Source: Spirosoma endophyticum
GTDB lineage: Bacteria; Bacteroidota; Bacteroidia; Cytophagales; Spirosomataceae
Length of the DNA: 64,000 nt
Direction: 5' to 3'
Assembly (NCBI RefSeq): GCF_900112365.1
Contig: NZ_FOLQ01000003.1
Span: 651,746-715,745, forward strand
The notes under the pieces were generated by a model. The model worked only from the letters and a program-made list of their open reading frames with translations, ran no database searches and had not been told where the DNA came from. Position 1 is the first letter of the stretch, and the number at the start of each line of letters is the position of its first letter. Below are positions 1 to 8,277 of the stretch, piece by piece. A program made the translations under genes and the position numbers.

Positions 1-263
1 TTCACCGTGAACGTCCATTTTACAACGATCTACGGGCTTACATGTCGTCGGGGTCGATTGTGCCAATGATCCTGGAAAAAGAGAATGCTGTAGCTGATTT
101 TCGCAAACTTATTGGCGCCACAAACCCAGCTCAGGCTGAAGAAGGTACTATTCGTAAATTATATGCCAAGTCGCTCGAAGCCAATGCCATTCATGGTTCG
201 GATTCAGACGAAAACGCTGAAATCGAAGGTAGTTTCTTTTTTGCCACCACGGAGCAGTATTAA
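1..263 (+). CDS. ndk: Nucleoside diphosphate kinase, C-terminal part (cut by window edge)
   Basis: This is the C-terminal portion of nucleoside diphosphate kinase, which transfers the terminal phosphate of ATP to NDPs through a phosphohistidine. The frame is open from base 3, upstream of the first ATG at 42, and reads H-R-E-R-P-F-Y followed by an M-S-S-G segment, the usual helix region of Ndk. It then gives E-N-A-V followed by R-K-L-I-G-A-T-N-P, and ends with the G-S-D-S nucleotide-binding stretch after an N-A-I-H-G-S-D active-site segment in which the histidine is the catalytic one. The 5' part lies outside the window. A hairpin follows the stop. Family assignment is confident from motif order. 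Confidence 0.93.
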   Translation, partial: HRERPFYNDLRAYMSSGSIVPMILEKENAVADFRKLIGATNPAQAEEGTIRKLYAKSLEANAIHGSDSDENAEIEGSFFFATTEQY

Positions 264-268
264 AATAA

Positions 269-338
269 TTGCTGGTCGGCAGTCAATAGTAGATTCATGG
301 ATCTATATTACGAATGACTATTGACTGACAACCAGCAA
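269..338. terminator. Hairpin between convergent ndk and nth
   Basis: Arms 269-290 and 317-338 are complementary over 22 positions with two mismatches, around a 26-base loop. It lies just after the ndk stop and overlaps the last codons of nth, so it could end transcription from both sides. The right arm encodes the tail and stop codon of Nth. It belongs to the class of long intergenic hairpins noted across this window. Confidence 0.6.
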
Positions 339-971
339 CTTTTCGTAATATTTACAGAACTCTCTAAGCGCGCATATTTCGCATTTGGGAGATCGGGCTA
401 GGCATACGTAGCGGCCATGTAAAATGAGCCAATGATGAGCTTTAGGAACGTATTGTTTTGGAATGTGCGCCATCAGGGCTTTTTCGACAGCTAGCGGGGT
501 AGTAGCCGTCAACGGAGCCAGTCCAATTCGGTGGGAAACGCGAAATACGTGTGTATCGACCGCCATTGTTGGCTCATTGTACACCACCGACAGAATCACA
601 TGCGCCGTTTTACGCCCGACGCCTGGTAGCGTCTGCAACTCATCGACTGTCGCCGGAATTTCTCCTCCGAATTTGCTTAGCAGTATATTAGCCATTCCTA
701 CCAAGTGTTTCGCCTTATTATTAGGATAAGAAACACTACGTATGTAGCTAAATACTTCGTCTACAGAAGCAGCAGCCAATGATTCTGGTTCAGGAAATCG
801 AGCAAACAGCGCGGGCGAAATCTGATTGATCCGTTTATCGGTACACTGCGCCGACAAAATCACCGCAACCAGCAATTCAAAGGGATTACCGAAGTTCAGT
901 TCCGTTTTAGGGTCGGGGTAGTGCTGAGTAAAATACTCAATAAACCGCCGGAACCGTTCTCTTTTTTGCAT
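318..971 (-). CDS. nth: Endonuclease III (DNA glycosylase/AP lyase)
   Basis: Base-excision repair enzyme that removes oxidised pyrimidines and nicks the abasic site. The 217-residue product matches the usual length. It carries the helix-hairpin-helix L-P-G-V-G-R-K with catalytic Lys121, the downstream V-D-T-H segment with catalytic Asp139, and a C-terminal [4Fe-4S] cluster pattern C190-x6-C197-x2-C200-x5-C206. The ATG start directly precedes a basic, M-Q-K-R-E-R N-terminus, as is common in Bacteroidota Nth. It is convergent with ndk, and its stop lies inside the shared hairpin. Confidence 0.96.
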   Translation of the reverse strand: MQKRERFRRFIEYFTQHYPDPKTELNFGNPFELLVAVILSAQCTDKRINQISPALFARFPEPESLAAASVDEVFSYIRSVSYPNNKAKHLVGMANILLSKFGGEIPATVDELQTLPGVGRKTAHVILSVVYNEPTMAVDTHVFRVSHRIGLAPLTATTPLAVEKALMAHIPKQYVPKAHHWLILHGRYVCLARSPKCEICALREFCKYYEKLLVVSQ

Positions 972-1058
972 AGCATTTTCATAGGGTGGGTATAAACTTG
1001 CGTAGCCAAAAGCTATGCGAGGTTGTACCCACCCTAGAATAACAAACCCATCTATCCG

Positions 1059-1310
1059 CTACGTCTGGCGTAAGCGGGCAGGTGGGTTTGCCGGATGGTG
1101 TTTTGAATAATTCAGAATGGTCTGAACCGTGTTTTTACGTGGCTGGCGTTCTATCTTATTCATCAAAGCTCTCAATTCCAGCGCTTCGAGGAAGAACGTC
1201 ATCAGATCCGGCTCCGACATCAGGGCATCTTCAATGAGCAGATTATCCTCGGGCGAGGTCTCCTCATAGACATACCGGATCACATCATCTTGGGTAAATG
1301 TTTTTATCAT
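1059..1310 (-). CDS. Small acidic protein overlapping the sigma factor gene
   Basis: An 83-residue soluble protein with no membrane segment or signal peptide. The N-terminal half is acidic and helical, with I-R-Y-V-Y-E-E-T followed by E-D-A-L-M-S-E-P-D-L. The C-terminus is basic and proline-rich. Its start lies 26 bases inside the 3' end of the ECF sigma gene, so the two are almost certainly co-transcribed and perhaps translationally coupled. By position it could modulate the sigma factor, but it lacks the zinc-binding H-x3-C-x2-C of classic ZAS anti-sigma factors. Function is inferred only from context. Confidence 0.75.
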   Translation of the reverse strand: MIKTFTQDDVIRYVYEETSPEDNLLIEDALMSEPDLMTFFLEALELRALMNKIERQPRKNTVQTILNYSKHHPANPPARLRQT

Positions 1311-1884
1311 AACTCGGCGAACGTTTGCTCAGTTGTTTGCGCAAATTAATTAGCGCATAACGCATACGTCCCAATGCCGTGTTAATGCTGACGCCGGTTG
1401 CATCGGCAATCTCTTGGAAACTCATTTCCTCGTAGTGCCGCATGATAAGCACCTGACGCTGTTGTTCCGGCAATCGCTGAATCAATTCGCGCAAATGCTC
1501 GTGTGTTTCCTGTCGAATCTGGAGTGATTCAACCGAATCCTCCGCAAACTCAAGCGTATTGAAAACACTGCTTCCGTCTTCAAACACCACACTGGGGTAG
1601 CGTTTATCCTTTCGGAAATAGTCAATGGCCAAGTTGTGAGCAATTCGAATAATCCAGGGTAGAAATTTTCCCTCCTCGTTATATTTACCCGACTTGAGCG
1701 TATCCACGGCCTTTATGAACGTGTCTTGCATCAAATCTTCTGCTACGTACTGATCCTTTACAATCAGGTAAATAGTCGTGTAAATTTTCGATTTGTGCCG
1801 TTGCACTAATTTTGCAAAGGCTTTTTCATTACCACGGATGTACAGGGAAATCAACTCACTGTCGTTTACCTGGGCTTTTTCCAT
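1285..1884 (-). CDS. ECF-type RNA polymerase sigma factor
   Basis: A 199-residue extracytoplasmic-function sigma factor. Region 2 is visible around residues 25-95, with D-L-M-Q-D-T-F for core binding and W-I-I-R-I-A-H-N-L-A-I-D-Y-F-R-K for -10 recognition. Region 4 at about 135-190 has L-P-E-Q-Q-R-Q-V and the helix-turn-helix E-I-A-D-A-T-G-V-S-I-N-T. It forms a two-gene operon with the overlapping small downstream gene. No membrane anti-sigma factor of the FecR type adjoins it, so it does not look like a SusCD-coupled sigma. The regulon cannot be told from the sequence. Confidence 0.93.
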   Translation of the reverse strand: MEKAQVNDSELISLYIRGNEKAFAKLVQRHKSKIYTTIYLIVKDQYVAEDLMQDTFIKAVDTLKSGKYNEEGKFLPWIIRIAHNLAIDYFRKDKRYPSVVFEDGSSVFNTLEFAEDSVESLQIRQETHEHLRELIQRLPEQQRQVLIMRHYEEMSFQEIADATGVSINTALGRMRYALINLRKQLSKRSPSYDKNIYPR

Positions 1885-2371
1885 TTTCAGTAAGACAATT
1901 AGGTAACGTAGAGCAGTGTTCCGATAGTGTATGGAGAGGTTATGTTTTTTATTTAGCTTTATTAATCCAGCCTTGAATTAAGCAAAGAAACTCTTAAAAT
2001 CCAAATGAATGAGGCAATAAATCTGCTAAGCGGTCATTCTTTCCTCGAAAAATTCATTTTCGATACTGAAAAATTACAAATTTTTTGAATTTTGCCAAAT
2101 CTAGCTTATTTAAAGAATTTTTTGTACTTACGTTTGAGCACACATCTTGGATTTAATTTTAGGCTTAACAGTTTAATCGTAGGCTTACTATTTTTTAATG
2201 TGGCAACAAGACATGCCTACAATAATAGATTTGCCTACGAAACTATAGTAAGTATAAGCGGCCATAAAATCGCTGAGTATACGCCTAAATTTCTCGCAAC
2301 CGATTGATTTACTGCGCTAAATAGCTACTTTAGAGCTTCATATCAGCTACTGGATAGTCTGTAGGTGACCT
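1885..2371. other. AT-rich intergenic region between divergent sigma factor and kinase genes
   Basis: About 490 bases separating divergently transcribed genes, distinctly AT-rich. It must hold the promoters of both. A TACGTTTG at 2129-2136 fits the Bacteroidota -7 consensus TAnnTTTG for the rightward kinase gene, but no convincing upstream -33 TTTG was found at the right distance. A 71-codon frame at 2092-2307 starts with TTG and has no recognisable features, so it is not called a gene. Confidence 0.4.
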
Positions 2372-4552
2372 ATGCGATCATTTTGGCTTGGAATCTTAAT
2401 GGTAGGGTGGTGCTTCAACTGCCTAGGACAGGGGCGCTTTGGCCTGCCTGAATTGAATTTCGACCGACGGGGCGATACTGTTTACATGGACAGTTTGCTA
2501 AGCCTCGGACGAGCTCATCTAAAGACTTCTCAAGGATCTCCCCGTTCCCTGCGTAATGATACGCTGCGTTTGGAGGGATTACGTTTCATGGCATTGGTTT
2601 TCAAGCAAATGCGGGGTTTGCAGCGGGATAGTAGCTTTCTGTATGCAAAAGCGTTGGAAGAACGGGCTTTCGCCTACAATAATATTCTGTACGCTGTACG
2701 AGCCATGATGCTACAGGAGCATTATATGCGTATCATAAAAGATGATTATCCCAAGGCACTACAGATTAATCAGCGTGCATCGGAATTGTGTGTGAAATTG
2801 CCTCGCGGGAGTTCTCCGCGTTGGCAAGTACAGATGAATATGGGCGATATCTACCTGTTGCTGAAGGAGTACGACCATGCCTTGTTGAGTTATGAGCTTT
2901 CGTTGAAATTCCTAGGTGTCAATACGTCACTGACGCCTAAAAATAGAAAACTCCTGACGAGTCAGGCCATAACCCAGATAGGGGAGGTCTATGAAATTCG
3001 GGGCGAGTATGATAAAGCTCGCCAGCAGTATGAAACGAGTCGGCAAATTGCGCAGGATGCCGGCTCGCAGGTTAACGTCGCTTATGCAAACGAACGATTA
3101 GGCGATTTTGCCCTCAGTCGCCATCAAGCTGGCCAGGCAATTGTCTTTTTTGAGAATGCCCTTTCCGGTTGGACACAACTTCACGATCGATTAGGACAGG
3201 CGTCGGTCTGGGCACGGCTGGCCGAATGCTACACGTTGTCCAATCGGGCCGACTTGGCAATTGAATTTGGCGAGAAGGCATTAACAATAGCGCGTGAGGA
3301 AAACTACCGGCGCATCCAACAAATCGCTACACAGGCACTCTATCGAGCGTATCGCCTGGCTAACAAGCCCGCTCAGGCATTGAGCATGTACGAAGAGTAC
3401 AGTCTGCTCCGGGATAGTTTGACGACGCTTAAGCGAGTAGAAGAGTTATCGACAGTCCAGAAAAAATACGATATTAATCAAGTGCGGGCAGAGGCCGATA
3501 AAGAACGATTTATTCAGCAACAGCAGTTAATAAATGTGCGTCGACAGGCGGAAATAGCCCGATTACGGGCCGAGGCTGAGCGTGAACAATTGGCAGGCGA
3601 AACACGAATGAATCAGCTTCAGCAGCGCATTGAAACAGAACGTATTCGAGCCGATTCTCAGAAAAGCCGGTTGGAGCAGCGAGCACACATTGATAAACTC
3701 AGCCATGATATTGAGCAGCAATCGCTTATGCGGGCTGTTCTGGTCGGTGGGGTAGCTATGCTGCTCGGTTTTCTGCTCGTGTATTACCGGAAAAATCGGT
3801 TAATATACCGCCAAAAACGAGAGATTGAGGGACTGAATCTGGACTTAGAGGACAAAGTAATTGCCAGAACGGCTGAGTTGAAGCAAGCCAACGATCAACT
3901 TCGGGCTAAAAACCGAGAAATTGAAGAAGCTCTGTTAAAAGGTCAAACGCTCGAACGGAAGCGGATGGCAGCTGATTTGCACGATAGTCTGGGTGGTTTA
4001 CTGGCAGCTATCAAGATGAGTTTGTCGGCTCTTAACCCTAGTCATATGGCAGATCGGGAGCAGGAAATTTACCATAACCTGCTGAATATGACCAAGGAGG
4101 CTTTCGCGGAAGTCCGGTATTTATCGCATAATCTGCAACCTGATGAATTGGAAAAGCAAGGACTATCAGAGGCATTAACACGCCTGGTTGGAAAACTTAA
4201 CCTTACGCAGAATATTACATTCCGCTTAGATAATGCCCAGTTGCCTCGGCTGGACAAAACCACTGAGTTTAATTTATATTCAATTTGTATTGAGCTGTGT
4301 AGTAATATTCTCCGGCACTCAGAAGCTACGGAGGCCGATATTTTATTCCGGCGATTTAACAATGAATTGAATATGATCGTGAAGGATAATGGGTGCGGAA
4401 TGGACCCATCCGACGCAACAGGCATGGGTCTTCGTAACATTCAGGCGCGCATGGACCTGATCCGGGGGCGCTATGAGGTACACTCCGGTATGGGTGAGGG
4501 GACTACGTTTATTTTTATATTACCCGTATCGTCGGATCTGGCGACCGTTTAA
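2372..4552 (+). CDS. TPR-containing sensor histidine kinase (HisKA_3 type)
   Basis: A 726-residue membrane kinase. After an N-terminal signal sequence (cleavage plausible after G-Q near residue 20) there are tetratricopeptide-like helical repeats to about residue 350, then a long charged coiled coil (about 360-450). One transmembrane helix follows at about 454-473, then a second coiled coil. The dimerisation domain has phosphoacceptor His537 in A-D-L-H-D-S-L-G-G, the NarL/LuxR-partner type. The ATPase domain shows L-C-S-N-I-L-R-H, D-N-G-C-G-M and G-M-G-L-R-N-I. This is the NarX/DesK subclass, with TPRs as the periplasmic sensor. No response regulator is adjacent, so its partner is elsewhere. 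Confidence 0.93.
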   Translation: MRSFWLGILMVGWCFNCLGQGRFGLPELNFDRRGDTVYMDSLLSLGRAHLKTSQGSPRSLRNDTLRLEGLRFMALVFKQMRGLQRDSSFLYAKALEERAFAYNNILYAVRAMMLQEHYMRIIKDDYPKALQINQRASELCVKLPRGSSPRWQVQMNMGDIYLLLKEYDHALLSYELSLKFLGVNTSLTPKNRKLLTSQAITQIGEVYEIRGEYDKARQQYETSRQIAQDAGSQVNVAYANERLGDFALSRHQAGQAIVFFENALSGWTQLHDRLGQASVWARLAECYTLSNRADLAIEFGEKALTIAREENYRRIQQIATQALYRAYRLANKPAQALSMYEEYSLLRDSLTTLKRVEELSTVQKKYDINQVRAEADKERFIQQQQLINVRRQAEIARLRAEAEREQLAGETRMNQLQQRIETERIRADSQKSRLEQRAHIDKLSHDIEQQSLMRAVLVGGVAMLLGFLLVYYRKNRLIYRQKREIEGLNLDLEDKVIARTAELKQANDQLRAKNREIEEALLKGQTLERKRMAADLHDSLGGLLAAIKMSLSALNPSHMADREQEIYHNLLNMTKEAFAEVRYLSHNLQPDELEKQGLSEALTRLVGKLNLTQNITFRLDNAQLPRLDKTTEFNLYSICIELCSNILRHSEATEADILFRRFNNELNMIVKDNGCGMDPSDATGMGLRNIQARMDLIRGRYEVHSGMGEGTTFIFILPVSSDLATV

Positions 4553-4567
4553 AAAGCAACGACCAAT

Positions 4568-5137
4568 CTACTGAATCCGTCCGTCTACGAGAAAATCGCT
4601 TTTATCAAAATAGGGTAACTTCTGAAAGCCAGCCAGTTTGTAATGCTGTACTCGCCATTGACGCTTACCAATCAGTCCACTTTCCAGTAACAAATGACGC
4701 TCGGACGAATAGAGCGGATTGCTGGTTTGCAGTACGGCTTCAATTCGGCGCGGCTGGTGCGTCAACGAATCCAGCAGTACGGTCAGTGACCGAACGGTCA
4801 GTTTTTCTTCCGACGATTTCAAGGTATACCGATACGTTAACGAATCTGGGTGGGCAATTTGGTAGCTGCTACGTAGCGCAGGTTTGTTGATGTCTGCCTG
4901 GGTAAATAATTCCAGTTCGCGGGTCCAATTAATGTCGCGCGTAGCTTGCTGGTTCTGTTTTGTATTGATTGAGACAGCCTTGCTAACGAGTGGTTTCTGG
5001 GCTGATAAATCGGCAATCTGTTGTTTAACGAAGCCTGAAACATCGTAGTAAACGTTCGGCTGGGTTTGTTTGGCAGGATCGGTGCAGCCACTGAATAACA
5101 GTGGGAATAGAAGAAAAGCAACGTAACAAAAACGCAT
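4568..5137 (-). CDS. Putative lipoprotein of unknown function
   Basis: A 189-residue protein with a hydrophobic N-terminus ending in a lipobox (L-L-F-S-G-C, acylated Cys18), so likely a lipidated envelope protein. The mature part is rich in Ser, Thr and Gln, with predicted beta-strand character, for example Y-R-Y-T-L-K-S and R-R-I-E-A-V-L. I do not recognise the family. It is convergent with the TPR kinase (16-base gap) and divergent from lpdA. Confidence 0.78.
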   Translation of the reverse strand: MRFCYVAFLLFPLLFSGCTDPAKQTQPNVYYDVSGFVKQQIADLSAQKPLVSKAVSINTKQNQQATRDINWTRELELFTQADINKPALRSSYQIAHPDSLTYRYTLKSSEEKLTVRSLTVLLDSLTHQPRRIEAVLQTSNPLYSSERHLLLESGLIGKRQWRVQHYKLAGFQKLPYFDKSDFLVDGRIQ

Positions 5138-5263
5138 AAATCAAGACAAAATAGCCTCTAAGTAGGAGAGCTTTACGAAACCACCAACACGTTTTTTGGC
5201 AAATCGGTTTAGGCTATCGAATTCTGAACCAAATTTGCATTCATAATGCTTTCTTTACAGGGC

Positions 5264-5350
5264 TTAAGAAGTAAGACATCAGACGCAGTAGCTTTCGTTT
5301 AAACGAGTCTTGTCGGTGCTTTTTCTTTTGTCTTACGTCTTTCTTCTTAC
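5264..5350. repeat. Imperfect inverted repeat of GTAAGA/TCTTAC words before lpdA
   Basis: Left side 5264-5285 and right side 5330-5350 share complementary words such as GTAAGAC and GTCTTAC in a loose, interrupted inverted arrangement. It occupies the lpdA leader and resembles, less perfectly, the other word-based intergenic hairpins of the window. Confidence 0.35.
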
Positions 5351-5365
5351 GTTTTTTTTAATTCT

Positions 5366-6766
5366 ATGGAATACGATGTTATCATGATTGGTTCGGGGCC
5401 GGGCGGTTATACCGGTGCGATTCGCTGCGCCCAACTCGGACTGAAAACGGCCATTATCGAAAAATACCCGTCGTTGGGCGGCACCTGCCTGAACGTCGGC
5501 TGCATTCCGTCGAAAGCCCTACTCGACTCGTCGGAGCATTATTACAACGCAGCTCATACCTTCGCCGAACACGGCATTAAGCTGGAAGATCTAAAGGTTG
5601 ACTTGCCCCAAATGATTGCCCGCAAGACAAACGTAGTCGATCAGACGACGAAGGGTATTGTCTTTTTGATGAAAAAAAACAAGATCGACGAAATCCACGG
5701 CGTTGGCTCGTTTGTCGATCCGCATACAATTAAAATTACCAAAGCCGACGGTTCGGAGCAGACCATCACCGGGAAAAATATCATCATTGCAACGGGCTCA
5801 AAACCCATGTCGTTCCCGTCGATGCCGATCGATAAAAAACGGGTTATTACGTCGACCGAAGCGCTAACGCTTCAGGAAGTACCAAAACACCTGATCGTGA
5901 TTGGCGCGGGCGTTATCGGTGCCGAACTTGGCTCTGTGTATGCCCGTCTCGGTGCAAAAGTGTCGTTTGTAGAGTTTGCCGATTCGATGATCCCAACGAT
6001 GGACAAAACGATGGGCAAAGAACTTCAGAAAGTCATTAAAAAGCTGGGTGCCGACTTCTATTTCAGCCATAAAGTCACGAAAGTGGAAAATACGGGCGAT
6101 GAAGTTGTGGTTAGCGTTGATACGCCAAAGGGGGAACAAATTACCCTTACCGGCGATTATTGCCTGGTTTCAGTGGGTCGTCGTGCCTATACCGATGGGC
6201 TGAATCTTGAGGCCGCAGGTGTGAAAGCTGATAATCGGGGTAGAGTTGAAGTAGATGATTACCTACGTACCAACGTACCACATATCTATGCGCTGGGCGA
6301 CGTAATACGTGGAGCCATGCTGGCGCACAAAGCCGAAGAAGAGGGTACGTTTATTGCCGAAACAATCGTCGGTCAGAAGCCGCACATTCATTACCGGCTG
6401 ATTCCGGGTGTGGTCTATACGTGGCCAGAAGTGGCGGCTGTTGGCTATACCGAAGAAGAAGTGAAACAGGAAGGTATTCCGTATAAAGTCGGTTCGTTTC
6501 CGTTTAAGGCCCTTGGTCGCGCTCGGGCGAGTATGGACGTCGACGGTTTAGTGAAAGTGCTGGCGCACAAAGAAACCGACGAGATTCTGGGCGTTCACAT
6601 GATTGGGGCCCGTGCCGCCGATATGATTGCCGAAGCCGTAGTTGCGATGGAGTTCCGGGCGTCGGCAGAAGACGTATCGCGGATGTCGCATGCACACCCG
6701 ACCTATACCGAAGCGTTTAAAGAAGCCTGTCTGGCCGCTACGGACAACCGGGCGATCAATATGTAG
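5366..6766 (+). CDS. lpdA: Dihydrolipoyl dehydrogenase
   Basis: E3 flavoprotein that reoxidises dihydrolipoamide of pyruvate or 2-oxoglutarate dehydrogenase (or glycine cleavage) with NAD+. The 466-residue length is typical. The FAD-binding G-S-G-P-G-G is at 9-14. The redox disulfide is C41-L-N-V-G-C46. The NAD-binding G-A-G-V-I-G-A-E-L-G lies near 180, A-L-G-D-V near 310, and the C-terminal H-A-H-P-T-Y-T-E catalytic His-Glu pair is present. No E1 or E2 genes are adjacent, so it is a stand-alone copy that may serve several complexes. A strong hairpin terminator follows. Confidence 0.96.
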   Translation: MEYDVIMIGSGPGGYTGAIRCAQLGLKTAIIEKYPSLGGTCLNVGCIPSKALLDSSEHYYNAAHTFAEHGIKLEDLKVDLPQMIARKTNVVDQTTKGIVFLMKKNKIDEIHGVGSFVDPHTIKITKADGSEQTITGKNIIIATGSKPMSFPSMPIDKKRVITSTEALTLQEVPKHLIVIGAGVIGAELGSVYARLGAKVSFVEFADSMIPTMDKTMGKELQKVIKKLGADFYFSHKVTKVENTGDEVVVSVDTPKGEQITLTGDYCLVSVGRRAYTDGLNLEAAGVKADNRGRVEVDDYLRTNVPHIYALGDVIRGAMLAHKAEEEGTFIAETIVGQKPHIHYRLIPGVVYTWPEVAAVGYTEEEVKQEGIPYKVGSFPFKALGRARASMDVDGLVKVLAHKETDEILGVHMIGARAADMIAEAVVAMEFRASAEDVSRMSHAHPTYTEAFKEACLAATDNRAINM

Positions 6767-6790
6767 GTTTAACGGGAATAGAAAATAAGT

Positions 6791-6825
6791 GAAAAGCCCG
6801 GTTGCTACTAGCGGCCGGGCTTTTC
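6791..6825 (+). terminator. Rho-independent terminator after lpdA
   Basis: Perfect 11-bp stem, arms 6791-6801 and 6815-6825, with a GCCCGG/CCGGGC core followed by a T run within the right arm. Confidence 0.85.
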
Positions 6826-6861
6826 TGTATATTGCTCACTTAATTGATACAACCACCCTCC

Positions 6862-8226
6862 ATGAAAAAAACGCTTACACTCCTCTTTACGCTATTTATT
6901 GGGTACGCACATGCCCAAAATGCCGACTCGGTCGCAATCCGGAAGATTTTCAATGAAGCCTTGTCAAACGGGAAATCCTATGAGTGGCTACGTCATTTAA
7001 CGAAACAGGTTGGACCCCGGCTAAGTGGTTCTGCCGGTGCACAGAAGGCGGTCGACTGGACCAAACAAGTGATGGAGCAGCAGGGCTTCGACCGTGTGTT
7101 TTTGCAGGATGTACTGGTGCCGCATTGGGTACGTGGCGCCAAAGAAGAAGCCTTTATTCATAACGGTAAACAGAAAACGAACGTACCGATTGCTGCTTTG
7201 GGTGGCTCGGTAGCGACGGGGCCAAAAGGGGTTGAAGCGGGCGTGATCGAAGTGAAAAGTTTTCCTGAATTGAGGGAATTGGGTGCCGATAAAGTAAAGG
7301 GCAAAATTGTCTTTTTCAACCGCCCAATGGACCCCACGAAAATCAATACGTTCGAGGCTTATGGTGGGGCCGTTGACCAACGCGCGAATGGTGCAACCGA
7401 AGCCGCTAAACTCGGGGCCGTTGGTGCCATTGTTCGCTCGATGACTAATGTGCACGATGACAATCCGCACGTTGGCGGCATGCGCTACGGCACGGGCGTT
7501 GCCCTGATTCCAACGGCCGCGATCAGTACAAACGCTGCTGATTTGCTGAGTAAGTCGTTAACCGAAAACTCAAACCTGACTTTTTACTTCAAGCAAAATT
7601 GCGAAACCCTGCCCGATGCCAAGTCATACAACGTAGTGGGTGAGATCAAAGGCAGCGAAAAACCCGACGAGATTATCGTCGTAGGTGGCCATCTGGACTC
7701 CTGGGATCTGGCCGAAGGCGCTCACGACGATGGCGCTGGCTGCGTTCAGTCGATTGAAGTGCTACGTATTATGAAATCGCTCGGTATCAAACCGAAACGT
7801 ACCCTTCGGGCGGTTATGTTCATGAACGAAGAAAATGGCCTGCGGGGTGGTGTTCAATACGCTGATCTGGCCAAAAAGAACAACGAAAAACACATTGCGG
7901 CCGTCGAGTCTGACAACGGAGGTTTTACTCCCCGCGGTTTTGGCATTGTTGGTACACCGGAGCAACGGGCGAAGGTTATGCCCTGGAAACCGCTACTGGC
8001 TCCTTATGGCCTGTTAGAAATTGGAGCGGGTGGGGGCGGTGCCGACATTGGTCCACTGGCACAGTCTGGCACAGTGTTGTTCGGTTTCAAACCCGATTCG
8101 CAACGTTACTTCGATTATCACCACACGTCGATTGATAAATTTGAAACGGTTAGTCAGCGCGAACTCGAACTTGGTGCAGCTTCAATGGCAGCCCTGATTT
8201 ATTTGCTTGACCAATACGGCTTGTGA
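6862..8226 (+). CDS. Exported M28-family zinc peptidase with PA domain
   Basis: Secreted or periplasmic aminopeptidase/carboxypeptidase Q-like enzyme. The ATG at 6862 is preferred over an upstream TTG at 6844 because it opens directly onto a signal peptide (M-K-K-T-L-T-L-L ending A-H-A-Q). A protease-associated domain spans roughly residues 110-250. The di-zinc catalytic domain shows G-G-H-L-D-S (His about 277), H-D-D-G-A-G with a bridging Asp, M-N-E-E-N-G with the Glu pair, E-S-D-N-G-G and the C-terminal Y-H-H-T-S ligand. It removes residues from peptides outside the cytoplasm. A hairpin separates it from the convergent barrel gene. Confidence 0.93.
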   Translation: MKKTLTLLFTLFIGYAHAQNADSVAIRKIFNEALSNGKSYEWLRHLTKQVGPRLSGSAGAQKAVDWTKQVMEQQGFDRVFLQDVLVPHWVRGAKEEAFIHNGKQKTNVPIAALGGSVATGPKGVEAGVIEVKSFPELRELGADKVKGKIVFFNRPMDPTKINTFEAYGGAVDQRANGATEAAKLGAVGAIVRSMTNVHDDNPHVGGMRYGTGVALIPTAAISTNAADLLSKSLTENSNLTFYFKQNCETLPDAKSYNVVGEIKGSEKPDEIIVVGGHLDSWDLAEGAHDDGAGCVQSIEVLRIMKSLGIKPKRTLRAVMFMNEENGLRGGVQYADLAKKNNEKHIAAVESDNGGFTPRGFGIVGTPEQRAKVMPWKPLLAPYGLLEIGAGGGGADIGPLAQSGTVLFGFKPDSQRYFDYHHTSIDKFETVSQRELELGAASMAALIYLLDQYGL

Positions 8227-8235
8227 TCAATTTTC

Positions 8236-8273
8236 AACTTCCCGGAAGTTCTAAACCGTACTTTCGGGAAGTT
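8236..8273. terminator. Bidirectional terminator
   Basis: Arms 8236-8244 and 8265-8273 pair perfectly over 9 bases, with further pairing inside. It lies between the convergent M28 peptidase and Omp85-type genes. Confidence 0.75.
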
Positions 8274-8277
8274 CTGT

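Noticed and set aside
2092..2307. 71-codon open frame in the region before the TPR kinase
   Set aside because: TTG start, AT-rich composition, no motif and no sign of a ribosome site; it lies in the region that must hold two divergent promoters.
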